A DNA stretch of 32,222 nucleotides from Bacteroidota bacterium (GCA_028749215.1 JAQUOA010000008.1:1-32222), one strand, 5' to 3'; shown: positions 1 through 8,280, counted from the first letter of the stretch. Numbers and translations are program-made. The notes: generated by a model not told the origin, from the letters alone.

Positions 1-2311
1 CTTGAGCTTGTAATCTATTTACTCGACGCAATGTTACTCGCAATTCCAAACCTTTGGTCGTTGAATAATCACCATTGACAAGCGTAGGATACACCTGTTG
101 GCTTGCGCCTGATGCAGGTTGAATTTGTGTGTATTGAACTTGATCTTGGATATCACGATAGAATGTTGTGATATCAAATGAAGCAAAATCTGAAACCTGA
201 TTAGCAAAACCTATTTCATATTGCGTCGTACGTTCCGGGCGCAAACCATACCCAGATACTCCCGTAAAGAAATTTCCGCCCTTAACGTGACTATAGGTAC
301 GGCCAAGACCTAAATATGAATCTCTGTAACGGGTGCTTGACACTAATTTATTAAATTGCGCATGGAAGACTGTCCTATCGGTGACGGGGAACGAAAATCC
401 GATACGAGGACTGATGTATTGCGCTGCCTTAGTTTTTCTGTACGAGGCACTTGAGATAACTTTATTCACTTCGTCAAAAAGTACAAACGATGGGTTAATC
501 AATTCTATACCACCATTGTCAATATAGTCGTAACGAACACCAACGTTCACATTGATATCGGGCAGTTCAATTTTATCTTGCACGTAGAATGCTGCTTCCA
601 CTGGTTTTCGCGGACCTAAATCAGTTACTAGACCATTTTTCTGCACATCGGCGTCAATCGATTTCCCATATACATCATACCCATAATTATCTATTCCAGT
701 ACCTTGGGTTCTAAGCTGTATAACTTTATCGTCTGCCGATAAAGTTGGATCGTTAACTGTTTGCGCGCGAAGAAGTGCATTTCCAGGACTGAACCGTCTA
801 AATGTATACGTATTATATTCACCCCCAACCTTAAGTGCGTGGTTTTGAGTTTGGGCAGAAAAGTCTAAACGACCTCCCATTTTATCTTCATTTTGTCTAT
901 CAAATACGGTCACAATGGGTGTACCTGGTTGATTAATAACTACATCGCCACCGTATAATTGCCATGCATCGTACGGAGAATAACGTGTTCTGAATTGATA
1001 ACCTAGTTTAGCATTTGCAACTGAGTCACCATATGCATTGACACTAAATCTAAAGTTAGGATCCATAGTAACATTTTCTCGGGTAGCGTAGTATACGCTT
1101 GCTTCATAATTAATTGCTGGAGTTATAAATTGCGTAAATTTATAACTTGCAAATCCATTCTGACTCGTATTCAACGGTAAGCGTGAAGTGTTGAGCACAT
1201 TACCTATACCAGCATTGTTGCGGAAAGTCTGTGAAAACCATGATCCCGAACCATGCATTTGAATGTTGCCCATATTATACAATACGGTTCCAACATAATT
1301 AAATCTATTATCCATTCCGCCTATTCGATTACCCGATTGGTACACAAGATTGATCGTATCCGGTTGCGCAGTTGTTGGATGAAGAGGTGATCGCGTATCT
1401 TCGGTTACAATACCTTTCATATTAATACCATCCCAGCGTCGAACATCAAGATCACGGAAGAATGTATTTTGGATACTACCAAAAAATCGAAGTTTGTCGG
1501 TTACCACTGGACCGCCAACGGTAAAAGTATAATCTGAATATCCGTACGAATAACCACCTAAACTTTTATTCCCTTGACCCGTATAATTATCGGTTTCCAT
1601 GAGAAGAGAAGCTTTCCATTTGTCAGACCCGGTCCGCAACTGGCTCATAACCAAACCACCGCTTGCATTACCGTACTCTGCGGAATAGCCGCCAGCTTGT
1701 ACCTGAATTTGCTCGACAGTTTCCGCACTGAAACTAATTGCACGTCCACCAACAAACTTGTTCGTTGCAGGCACGCCATCTACCACAAAACCAGTTGCAT
1801 CTGGACGAGCACCGCGAATGTAAAAGTCATTGTCACGTGATATAACACCCGGTTGCAAACGAACTGCATTTTCAACTCCTCGGACAGGAAGGTTTGCAAC
1901 AAAATCAGCATCGACAATTCGCACCGACGCCGTGGCAGATTTATTGACCAACGGACGTTCTGCAACTACCAAAACAGTACCCACCTGCACACCTTCTGGA
2001 GGCAATTTAAAATTTGCTTCTGATGTGAGATCTGCGTTCACACGGATGTTAGTGATAGTGATCGCTTGATATCCAATGTAACTGGATTTCAATGTATAAG
2101 TCCCCACTTCCAACTTCAGAATACTGAATTCGCCATTTACGTCTGTTGTTGTTCCGAACGAAGTTCCAACGACAACTACAGCCGCCCCTACCAGTGGTTC
2201 GCCACTTTCGCGGTCAACGACTTTACCCTTGATCTTTCCTTGAGAGCCGGCAAAGATAAGACCGGGAGCGAACATAGCTAGAACTAGAAAAAAGTAGAGC
2301 ATATGTTTCAT
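1..2311 (-). CDS. TonB-dependent outer-membrane receptor, C-terminus cut by window edge
   Basis: This ORF is absent from the track because its stop lies outside the window; I translated it from the ATG at 2311 and 770 codons remain inside. The N-terminus MKHMLYFFLVLAMFAPG is a signal peptide with likely cleavage near IFA|GSQ. Residues about 25–105 (GKIKGKVVDRESGEPLVGA) form a carboxypeptidase-regulatory-like domain. A plug domain follows, with NDFYIRGARPDATGFVVDGV and YSAEYGNASGG, and then a long beta-barrel with alternating aromatic strands (for example PRIGFSFPVTDRTVFHAQFN and RPERTTQYEIGFANQ). Such receptors import a bound ligand across the outer membrane using TonB/ExbBD energy; the substrate cannot be told from sequence. 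An AGGAG ribosome site lies 6 nt before the ATG and a strong promoter lies about 170 nt upstream. Confidence 0.93.
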   Translation of the reverse strand, partial: MKHMLYFFLVLAMFAPGLIFAGSQGKIKGKVVDRESGEPLVGAAVVVVGTSFGTTTDVNGEFSILKLEVGTYTLKSSYIGYQAITITNIRVNADLTSEANFKLPPEGVQVGTVLVVAERPLVNKSATASVRIVDADFVANLPVRGVENAVRLQPGVISRDNDFYIRGARPDATGFVVDGVPATNKFVGGRAISFSAETVEQIQVQAGGYSAEYGNASGGLVMSQLRTGSDKWKASLLMETDNYTGQGNKSLGGYSYGYSDYTFTVGGPVVTDKLRFFGSIQNTFFRDLDVRRWDGINMKGIVTEDTRSPLHPTTAQPDTINLVYQSGNRIGGMDNRFNYVGTVLYNMGNIQMHGSGSWFSQTFRNNAGIGNVLNTSRLPLNTSQNGFASYKFTQFITPAINYEASVYYATRENVTMDPNFRFSVNAYGDSVANAKLGYQFRTRYSPYDAWQLYGGDVVINQPGTPIVTVFDRQNEDKMGGRLDFSAQTQNHALKVGGEYNTYTFRRFSPGNALLRAQTVNDPTLSADDKVIQLRTQGTGIDNYGYDVYGKSIDADVQKNGLVTDLGPRKPVEAAFYVQDKIELPDINVNVGVRYDYIDNGGIELINPSFVLFDEVNKVISSASYRKTKAAQYISPRIGFSFPVTDRTVFHAQFNKLVSSTRYRDSYLGLGRTYSHVKGGNFFTGVSGYGLRPERTTQYEIGFANQVSDFASFDITTFYRDIQDQVQYTQIQPASGASQQVYPTLVNGDYSTTKGLELRVTLRRVNRLQAQ

Positions 2312-2612
2312 ATTTTTCTCCTAATTATTGTTAAGTGTATTAATGTGGGTTGTTTGATGTGTACGAGATTATTAAAATCTGATGTACCCGATGGAGGAAT
2401 AAAAAAATTGAACTCAGAAATGTAACTATTTTATAATTGCCACGTAACATGTAATTTAACTCTCATTTTCTAATGGTCGAAATATAGAGAGCGCTGTTAC
2501 AAATGTCAAGTGTCTTAAAAAAGAAAACTACCCAATTTTTACAATTATAAAGCGCTGCGGTTGACATTGGTAAAAAAATACGTTATCCAGAATCATCATA
2601 AAAAAGAGGGCT
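2312..2612 (-). promoter_or_regulatory. Non-coding leader and promoter region of the TonB receptor gene
   Basis: This 301-base gap holds no convincing gene. The 79- and 90-codon plus-strand track ORFs that start at 2561 and 2652 run into the minus-strand gene at 2613–3845 and look like shadows. The gap contains the receptor promoter (2481–2509), a leader of about 165 nt, and two AGCGCT palindromes at 2490–2495 and 2551–2556. There is no good intrinsic terminator for the upstream 2613–3845 gene: only a short run of T follows its stop, without a stem. Confidence 0.6.
2481..2509 (-). promoter_or_regulatory. Sigma-70-type promoter for the TonB receptor gene
   Basis: On the minus strand TTGACA (2509–2504) is followed by a 17-nt spacer and TATATT (2486–2481). 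The -35 matches consensus exactly and the -10 differs at one position, with ideal spacing. Transcription would start near 2474, leaving a leader of about 165 nt before the ATG at 2311. A perfect AGCGCT palindrome lies inside the spacer, a position where a repressor could act; no regulator is identified. Confidence 0.75.
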
Positions 2613-3845
2613 CTAGTCTACGCACGGTGATGGAAACACGATCCTTTCTGGATGGATGCGTTGTCCATTGGACAAAAACCGTTGAATATAGACTTGAATT
2701 TGATTATTCCTTCCATCACACCATGCAACAACAAACTTCCCTTTTTCGTTCATCGCGACTGCCGGGAACTCCTGCACAGTTGGTTCCGGTGTCTTGTTAA
2801 CTATGAAATTTCTCCCGATAGGGCGCCCCTCATAATTAAAGAGTTGAGCGTAAATATCTCCAATCTGATTTTTAAAATCATTTCGATAATCTTCCCAAAC
2901 GCAGACAAACCTTCCCTTGGTTGATCCTGCGATTCGTGGCAGACGTTGCCATTGTTTAGTACGATCATCATTCACTTTAATGTTAGCCCGTGTAAATTTT
3001 TTTTTGTTTTTAATTTTCTGCAAATATATGTCCGATTCTCCCGTGCGATAGTCTTTCCACACGATAAAATAATCATCGGCGCCCCTATTCAAAACTTCTG
3101 GATTTGATGAATACGCATTGCCCTTGGATTCATCAACAACAATATTTTGTGAAAACAAAAGTTTCCAGTTGCTTTCTTTCGCATATACATGAAATAGTTT
3201 TTCTTCCAAATCCTGCCAGGCAAACACCATTGAAGAATCTATTCCCATTTTTACACAAGGATATTGAGGCAATGAAATTCCTTTCGTTACTAGAAAATTT
3301 TCACCGATCTTTTCTCCCTTATCACCATAACGCTGTGCATAGATCGCAGGACGACCCCAACGGTAATCTTGCCAAACAATGACACCGTTCCCATGAGGAT
3401 GAATAGACACCCGTGGACACATTGAAGGCATATCATGGTCGGCTGTACGCTGGGCCGAATCGATACAGCTTCCAATGTTTGAAAACCGTGTATACCAAAC
3501 AGCACCACGCCCATCTTGCCATTGTTCCCAAGTAACTGTTACATTTCCATATTCGTCAATCCCAAGATCAGCATTTTGGCCATAGCCTGTCAGAGATCCA
3601 TTGACAATGCACGGATGAAAAATAAACTTATTTGCCGTATCAAGAAGTGCTAAAAAAATATGTCCTCCTTGTTGCGGTGATGAATTACAAACAACGGCAA
3701 CAATACCACTCTTTGAAATTGTTACATTACAATTAACAAAATCGATTGATGGATCGCTTTCTTGCGCGTCCGATATCGATAAAAAAAATAAGCAAATGAC
3801 CCCATGGAATAACAATATAGTTTTATAAGAATCGGTAAAGTTCAT
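2613..3845 (-). CDS. Secreted W-x-D-x-R repeat protein, probable seven-bladed beta-propeller
   Basis: A 410-residue protein with a signal peptide (ILLFHGVICLFFLSISDAQE, cleavage likely after SDA). The mature part is made of about seven repeats of 45–60 residues, each with a hydrophobic strand, a W-x-D-x-R core and a strand like DIYAQ. Cores seen are WEQWQDGRG, WQDYRWGRPAIYAQRY, WQDLEEK, WKDYRTGESDIYLQ, WEDYRNDFKNQIGDIYAQ and WCDGRNNQIQVYIQRF, plus a degenerate first copy. Seven such repeats suggest a seven-bladed propeller. No catalytic motif, membrane anchor or type IX sorting domain is visible, so the function is unknown; an exported binding or surface protein is a guess. It lies just upstream of the TonB receptor on the same strand but is separated from it by 301 nt with its own promoter. 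The ribosome site is weak (TTGAG about 9 nt before the ATG). Confidence 0.8.
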   Translation of the reverse strand: MNFTDSYKTILLFHGVICLFFLSISDAQESDPSIDFVNCNVTISKSGIVAVVCNSSPQQGGHIFLALLDTANKFIFHPCIVNGSLTGYGQNADLGIDEYGNVTVTWEQWQDGRGAVWYTRFSNIGSCIDSAQRTADHDMPSMCPRVSIHPHGNGVIVWQDYRWGRPAIYAQRYGDKGEKIGENFLVTKGISLPQYPCVKMGIDSSMVFAWQDLEEKLFHVYAKESNWKLLFSQNIVVDESKGNAYSSNPEVLNRGADDYFIVWKDYRTGESDIYLQKIKNKKKFTRANIKVNDDRTKQWQRLPRIAGSTKGRFVCVWEDYRNDFKNQIGDIYAQLFNYEGRPIGRNFIVNKTPEPTVQEFPAVAMNEKGKFVVAWCDGRNNQIQVYIQRFLSNGQRIHPERIVFPSPCVD

Positions 3846-4200
3846 AGTGTGATCTCAATGCAAGACGGTATACGAAAACTAAGGCGTTTCTATTTTTACA
3901 AAGATATAAAAAACTGGCGTGTGAAACAGTAGGAAGGATTTATTTTAAGGTAAAAAACGGATACTGCCAAAATCAAACGGTTCTCACCAAAAATATTGTG
4001 CTGATCTGCATCCAACTCTAAATCCTATCTTGGCAGCAACTACGAACGTTTATTAAACTTCATTCCGTCCCACCATGATGGTTTCAAACATCAAATTTCT
4101 GGCTTTCATCCCAAAATTATTTCCGAGAACAATATCTTATCATATGTTGTGTCATGATTATTGTCAAAATATACATCATCCATAAAAAAAAGGAGGAATA
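3846..4200. promoter_or_regulatory. Divergent intergenic region between the repeat protein and the HTH gene
   Basis: This 355-base AT-rich stretch has no ORF of note and must carry the start signals for both flanking genes. Visible elements are a likely promoter for the plus-strand cassette (4147–4175), an 11-base palindrome ACCATGATGGT at 4072–4082, and a related CATGATTATT at 4153–4162 inside that promoter. A TGCCAA/TTGGCA pair sits about 65 nt apart near 3966 and 4030. None is proven to be an operator. Confidence 0.5.
4147..4175 (+). promoter_or_regulatory. Candidate promoter of the HTH–histidine kinase–response regulator cassette
   Basis: TTGTGT (4147–4152), a 17-nt spacer and TATACA (4170–4175) lie just upstream of the GTG at 4201. 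Each hexamer matches four of six sigma-70 consensus positions. Transcription would begin near 4182 and give a leader of about 20 nt holding a very strong AGGAGG ribosome site at 4191–4196. The spacer includes a TCATGA palindrome, consistent with autoregulation by the first gene (inference). Confidence 0.5.
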
Positions 4201-4566
4201 GTGAAACTCAATAAAAAGATCGTGGCTCAAAACCTGCGATTGTTCGGTTACAAACGATTCGGCACAATGAAAAAATTCGCTGAAGCACTCGATATGAATC
4301 CTTCAACTCTCTATTCGGGGTATTTGAATGGCCGCAGCATACCTGGTCCCGTGCTGTTGGTGAAATTAATGGACTTAGGCTGCAACATTAACTGGTTGTT
4401 AACAGGTAGAGAGATGCCATCCACAACGTTCAACGAAATTGACAAGGTGAAAAGGTTAGAAGAAGAGAATGCCCGATTGCGATTTGCGTTATCTTATTCT
4501 GACAATTCTTTAACAGCTTTTAAAGAAATAGAAAAGATTAATGGCACATTTGCGAAAACACAATAA
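4201..4566 (+). CDS. CI/XRE-like helix-turn-helix regulator with a coiled-coil tail
   Basis: A 121-residue protein starting at GTG; AGGAGG four bases upstream fixes the start. Residues about 5–70 form an XRE/phage CI-type DNA-binding domain: FAEALDMNPSTLYSGYLNGR covers the recognition region and CNINWLLTGREMP is the motif typical of the Bac_CI_repressor family. Residues about 78–100 (VKRLEEENARLRFAL) are a short coiled coil, probably for dimerisation. There is no S24 peptidase domain, so it should not be a self-cleaving LexA/CI repressor. It precedes a histidine kinase and response regulator on the same strand, separated from the kinase by 65 nt. Its target may be its own promoter or the divergent gene, but that is inference. 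Confidence 0.8.
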   Translation: MKLNKKIVAQNLRLFGYKRFGTMKKFAEALDMNPSTLYSGYLNGRSIPGPVLLVKLMDLGCNINWLLTGREMPSTTFNEIDKVKRLEEENARLRFALSYSDNSLTAFKEIEKINGTFAKTQ

Positions 4567-4585
4567 TTAGTTATGGTGGAGTTTC

Positions 4586-4669
4586 ATGCAAACTTTTACT
4601 ACACTTGCATCCGTAATTGTGCCTGTTCATTATGACGGTAAAGACTTATTTACAAAAATACAGAACTGA
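4586..4669 (+). CDS. Possible 27-codon leader ORF overlapping the histidine kinase start
   Basis: An ATG at 4586 with GGTGGA five bases upstream opens a 27-codon frame (MQTFTTLASVIVPVHYDGK...) ending in TGA at 4667–4669. It overlaps the start of the kinase gene in another frame. The kinase start itself has no visible ribosome site, so ribosomes entering here could reach the kinase start by translational coupling. It may equally be a chance ORF; it is too short for codon-use tests. Confidence 0.3.
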   Translation: MQTFTTLASVIVPVHYDGKDLFTKIQN

Positions 4670-5786
4670 ACTTCTCTTCAACTTCGGATTTCTAACGATC
4701 CTAGGAATTGCCTTTTTTTTGCAGACTATTTTCAGCGATTCTGTCTGGAACAATAGCCAGGATAGTATGAAACCGCACTTTATCATCAACACCTTTGTGG
4801 ATAGAGTGGTGGCGGCGTATTTATGGCTTTTACTCACTCCGTTCATTATTTGGACATCCGAAAAAATTGCTGAAAAAAAATTTTCATTTTTAGGGATGGC
4901 TGTTATCCATTCATTTGTCGGATTATTTTTTACTTTTATTCACATACCGATTTACAGCACCTTTGTTTTCGTTGCCCATTCTGTCACTCCATTGATGTAT
5001 GTGGACGATTTTGACAAAATTCCAAACATTGATTATGGAAACTACGTTGTTTATTCACTCACACGCGTGAACCACGTGTACCGTCTTCTTTACTACTGCA
5101 TTATCATTGCCATTCACTTTGCATTCGATTACTTCCGAAAATATTCCGAAAGAGAACTTCGTGCATCACAATTAGAAGTTCAACTGAAAGAAACTCAAAT
5201 TCGTACTTTGCATCAACAACTGCAACCTCATTTTCTTTTTAATACCTTGAATGGCATTTCTTCTCTCATGTACAAAAACGTGCAAGCCGCTGACACCATG
5301 CTTACCTATCTTGGCGATTTGCTCCGGATTTCATTAGAGAGAATGAATGTCCAAGAAGTACAGTTAAAAGATGATATCGCCTTCATCGAACGGTATCTGC
5401 TTATCGAAAAAACTCGGATGGGTGAAAGGCTGGCGGTAAAGACAAATTTTCATACTGAAACGCTTGATGCCCTTGTCCCATGCATGATGATGCAACCGAT
5501 TCTAGAAAATGCGATTAAACACGGACTTGGATCTAAACTAAAACAAGGAACTATCCTCGCTTCATCGTGGCATTACGCTGAAAAGCTTTTCCTTCAAATT
5601 GAAGATGATGGCAATGGTTTTGATCTTCCTCTCGAACAAAATCTAACACGCGGCGTTGGGATTAAAAATACCATCGAACGTCTCAAACTTCTCTATGGGA
5701 ACAATTACTCGCTGACATTCGTTAATAAAGAAACGGGTGGCATGCGTGTAACTCTTTCAATCCCATTCCGTATGCAAACCGAGTAG
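4632..5786 (+). CDS. LytS/YehU-type membrane sensor histidine kinase
   Basis: The track begins at a TTG at 4617, but the ATG at 4632 (MTVKTYLQKY, 384 residues) is a more natural start; an in-frame stop at 4614 rules out anything longer. Four to five hydrophobic stretches (FNFGFLTILGIAFFLQTIF, AAYLWLLLTPFIIW, AVIHSFVGLFFTFIHI with the adjoining STFVFVAHSV, and LLYYCIIIAIHFAF) fill the first ~170 residues as a membrane sensor. A helical linker leads to the His_kinase domain with LHQQLQPHFLFNTLN, whose histidine (about residue 200) is the phosphate acceptor. The ATPase part shows the N box (MQPILENAIKHG), EDDGNGF and GVGIKNTIERL. It should phosphorylate the LytTR regulator 34 nt downstream. No ligand-binding domain is recognisable, so the signal is unknown. 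Confidence 0.9.
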   Translation: MTVKTYLQKYRTELLFNFGFLTILGIAFFLQTIFSDSVWNNSQDSMKPHFIINTFVDRVVAAYLWLLLTPFIIWTSEKIAEKKFSFLGMAVIHSFVGLFFTFIHIPIYSTFVFVAHSVTPLMYVDDFDKIPNIDYGNYVVYSLTRVNHVYRLLYYCIIIAIHFAFDYFRKYSERELRASQLEVQLKETQIRTLHQQLQPHFLFNTLNGISSLMYKNVQAADTMLTYLGDLLRISLERMNVQEVQLKDDIAFIERYLLIEKTRMGERLAVKTNFHTETLDALVPCMMMQPILENAIKHGLGSKLKQGTILASSWHYAEKLFLQIEDDGNGFDLPLEQNLTRGVGIKNTIERLKLLYGNNYSLTFVNKETGGMRVTLSIPFRMQTE

Positions 5787-5820
5787 ATAAGCATACAACT
5801 CATTCATTTCATCCTTTTTT

Positions 5821-6588
5821 ATGATTCGTGCGATTATCGTGGACGATGAACCGCTCGCCCGCGAAAAAGTAGAACTATTTGTTCGTGACGAGGCCGACAT
5901 TGAAGTAGTTGCCGTGTGTGGGAATGGTCCTGATGCTGTTGAAGCCTACCATAAGTACAAACCAAACCTTTTTTTTCTAGACATTCAAATGCCGCAGATG
6001 AACGGCTTCGATGTACTTCAACAACTCACCACCAATCCTTTCCCTGCAATAATTTTCATTACGGCCTTCGATGAGTTTGCACTGAGAGCATTTGAATTTC
6101 ATGCACTTGATTACCTATTAAAGCCATTTAACCAGGAACGATTCCGTTTTGCAGTAAACCGAGCGCGAGAAATTCTAACATCAACAAGTCAATCAGAAAT
6201 TTCGATGGAACAAATTAAAGTCTTGCTCGACGCTTATCAAAAAAAGTCAGTACTAATGGAACGGCTTATTGTAAAAACTAATGGGAAAATTATCTTTTTA
6301 AAGGTCAACGAAATTGAATGGTTGGAGGCAGCTGGTAATTATATCAAGTTGCACGTTTGGAATGAAGAGCACCTTATCCGTGATACGATGAACAGCATTG
6401 AAACTCAACTTGACCCGGGAAAATTTGTCCGGATTCATCGCAGCACAATAGTGAATGTCGAACAGATTAAAGAAATGGTCCCGTGGTTTAATGGAGAGTA
6501 CAAAATAACTCTGAAATCTAATGCTCAGGTTTTTTTAAGCCGGGGATTCAAAGATAACTTCAACAAACTTCTCGGCAAGAATTTATAA
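5821..6588 (+). CDS. LytTR-family response regulator
   Basis: A 255-residue two-domain regulator. The receiver domain (1–~120) has the acidic pair in IIVDDEPLAREK, the phospho-acceptor Asp54 in LFFLDIQMPQMNGF, Thr81 in FITAFDEFALRAF and Lys101 in YLLKPF, so it looks fully competent. A LytTR DNA-binding domain follows (about 146–252), with VNEIEWLEAAGNYIKLHV and GKFVRIHRSTIVN typical of the LytR/AlgR family. It forms a pair with the upstream kinase (34-nt gap). No clear ribosome site precedes the ATG, only a T-run. LytTR proteins bind direct repeats upstream of target promoters; the targets here are unknown. The gene ends at a strong bidirectional terminator. Confidence 0.93.
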   Translation: MIRAIIVDDEPLAREKVELFVRDEADIEVVAVCGNGPDAVEAYHKYKPNLFFLDIQMPQMNGFDVLQQLTTNPFPAIIFITAFDEFALRAFEFHALDYLLKPFNQERFRFAVNRAREILTSTSQSEISMEQIKVLLDAYQKKSVLMERLIVKTNGKIIFLKVNEIEWLEAAGNYIKLHVWNEEHLIRDTMNSIETQLDPGKFVRIHRSTIVNVEQIKEMVPWFNGEYKITLKSNAQVFLSRGFKDNFNKLLGKNL

Positions 6589-6615
6589 AACTCATTGTCA
6601 ATTACTTGGACCTCT

Positions 6616-6653
6616 AAAAAAGAAAAACCCTCCGAAGATGGTTTTTCTTTTTT
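6616..6653. terminator. Bidirectional intrinsic terminator between the LytTR gene and serA
   Basis: A perfect 14-bp inverted repeat, AAAAAAGAAAAACC and GGTTTTTCTTTTTT, encloses a 10-nt loop. Read on either strand, the stem is followed by a T-rich run, so it can stop both the plus-strand regulator transcript and the minus-strand serA transcript. The genes converge here (stops at 6588 and 6674). Confidence 0.9.
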
Positions 6654-6673
6654 GTCCTATTTACTTGCGGATT

Positions 6674-8257
6674 CTATAACGTCACAACCTTCGCATGAAA
6701 CACACCATCCAGCGTTTTTACTTTTTCAAGCACTGAATCTGGAATCGGGTTATCGACACTTACAACGGTGAGGGCACGTTCCCCCGCACCGGTGCGCCCG
6801 AGGGACAATCCGGCAATATTGATGTTTGCTTCGGCAAGAATTGTTCCCACCTTGGCCAACATACCCGGTCGATCAATATTAGTATAATAGAGAAACGTTC
6901 CTTCCGGATTACCTTCAACATAATAGCGGTCCAGCCGAACAATCTTCAGATATTTCCCGCCAAACACTGTGCCGGCAAATGACCGTTCTTCAACATCGGT
7001 TTTATAGGAAATGGTAAAAAGATTGGTATATGTTTCAACATCGGCTTCTTTCTTTTCACTGACGCGAACACCGAGCGATTGTGCAATGACCGGAGCATTA
7101 ATATAATTAATCGGTTCTTGTACTTGAATTAATTTTGAAAGAAGTCCGCGCAACACACCCGCTTTTAACAATTCGGAATGTTTGTGCAGCAGCTCGCCGC
7201 GCAATTCAATCGTCAACTCTTTTAACTTTCCATTCATCACTTGCGCCTGAAGCATACCGAGCTTTTCAGCCAGCGATAAGAACGGTTTAATTTCTGCAGG
7301 AATTCCGGATTGCAACGCAGATGCGTTCACTGCACCGACTATGCCTCGATCTTTCAAAGCATCAGCAATTTGGTGAGCAATTTGAATAGCAACTTTTTCC
7401 TGAGCTTCTTCGGTTGAAGCACCAAGGTGCGGAGTGGCGACGACTTTGGGATGTTTTGCAAGCGTGTAATCTTTCGGCGGCTCTTCGGAGTAGACATCAA
7501 TTGCAGCGCCGGCAACATGACCGCTGTCCAGAGCTCTTAACAGTGCCGCTTCATCGATAATTCCCCCACGCGCGCAGTTGAGAAGTCGAACTCCTTTTTT
7601 GCATTTAGCAATTGTGGCATCGTTGAGCAGTCCGCGTGTTTCATTGTTGAGCGGAGTATGCACAGTAATAAAATCTGAGCGGCGATAGATTTCATCGAGC
7701 GACACCAATTCAACATTGATCTTCGCTGCAACATCAGCACTGAGTACAGGATCGTACCCGATTGTCGTCATGCCGAATGCTTGTGCCCTGAGGGCCACTT
7801 CGTGGCCAATTTTGCCAAGGCCGACAATGCCGAGAGTTTTTCCGAGAAGCTCGGTTCCCATAAATTTTTTTCGATCCCACTTCCCTGCAACCATACTGGC
7901 GTGGGCATTGGGAATATTGCGTGAAAGTGCCATCAACATTGAGAAGGTGTGTTCAGCGGTAGAAATGGTATTCCCGCCCGGTGTGTTCATAACAATAATG
8001 CCTTTTCGCGAGGCGGCTTCAGAATCAATATTGTCGACACCGGCGCCGGCACGGCCGATCACTTTCATCGACGTTGCTTTTTCAATGATATCGGCGGTAA
8101 CTTTTGTTCCGCTTCGCACAACAAGCGCTGCATACTCAGAAACAATTTTCTTTATTTCATCCGCAGGAAGGCCCGGTTTCAGATCAACCTGAAATCCTTC
8201 GTGTGTGAGAATATCGACACAACTTTTTTCAATCGGATCAGTAATGAGAATTTTCAT
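6674..8257 (-). CDS. serA: D-3-phosphoglycerate dehydrogenase, long form with ACT domain
   Basis: A 527-residue enzyme oxidising 3-phosphoglycerate to 3-phosphohydroxypyruvate with NAD, the first committed step of serine synthesis. The NAD-binding motif is GIVGLGKIG (about 143–151). Catalytic residues seen are Arg230 (NCARGG), a Glu in YSEEP (258/259) and His277 (ATPHLGAS). Residues about 310–450 match the intervening domain of long-form (type I) enzymes, and 454–527 form an ACT domain (YYTNIDRPGMLAKVGTILAE), usually the site of serine feedback control. The start has AGAGGG nine bases upstream. It is the downstream partner of a class-V aminotransferase, with a 73-nt gap containing a strong hairpin, and ends at a shared terminator. 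Confidence 0.97.
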   Translation of the reverse strand: MKILITDPIEKSCVDILTHEGFQVDLKPGLPADEIKKIVSEYAALVVRSGTKVTADIIEKATSMKVIGRAGAGVDNIDSEAASRKGIIVMNTPGGNTISTAEHTFSMLMALSRNIPNAHASMVAGKWDRKKFMGTELLGKTLGIVGLGKIGHEVALRAQAFGMTTIGYDPVLSADVAAKINVELVSLDEIYRRSDFITVHTPLNNETRGLLNDATIAKCKKGVRLLNCARGGIIDEAALLRALDSGHVAGAAIDVYSEEPPKDYTLAKHPKVVATPHLGASTEEAQEKVAIQIAHQIADALKDRGIVGAVNASALQSGIPAEIKPFLSLAEKLGMLQAQVMNGKLKELTIELRGELLHKHSELLKAGVLRGLLSKLIQVQEPINYINAPVIAQSLGVRVSEKKEADVETYTNLFTISYKTDVEERSFAGTVFGGKYLKIVRLDRYYVEGNPEGTFLYYTNIDRPGMLAKVGTILAEANINIAGLSLGRTGAGERALTVVSVDNPIPDSVLEKVKTLDGVFHAKVVTL

Positions 8258-8280
8258 ATTCGTACCCTCTATAATAGTAG

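Noticed and set aside
1574-2281. Several short plus-strand ORFs (88, 79, 71 codons) and a 61-codon minus-strand ORF across 1574–2281
   Set aside because: All fall inside the TonB receptor reading frame on the minus strand, which the track omits because it runs off the window.
2561-2589. TTGACA on the plus strand as a promoter
   Set aside because: The -10 position reads TATCCA and there is no plus-strand gene downstream before 4201.
3899-3906. TATCTTTG, a Bacteroides-like -7 element, upstream of the 2613–3845 gene
   Set aside because: No TTTG -33 partner at the right distance, and the clear promoters in the window are sigma-70 type; it could be chance in AT-rich DNA.
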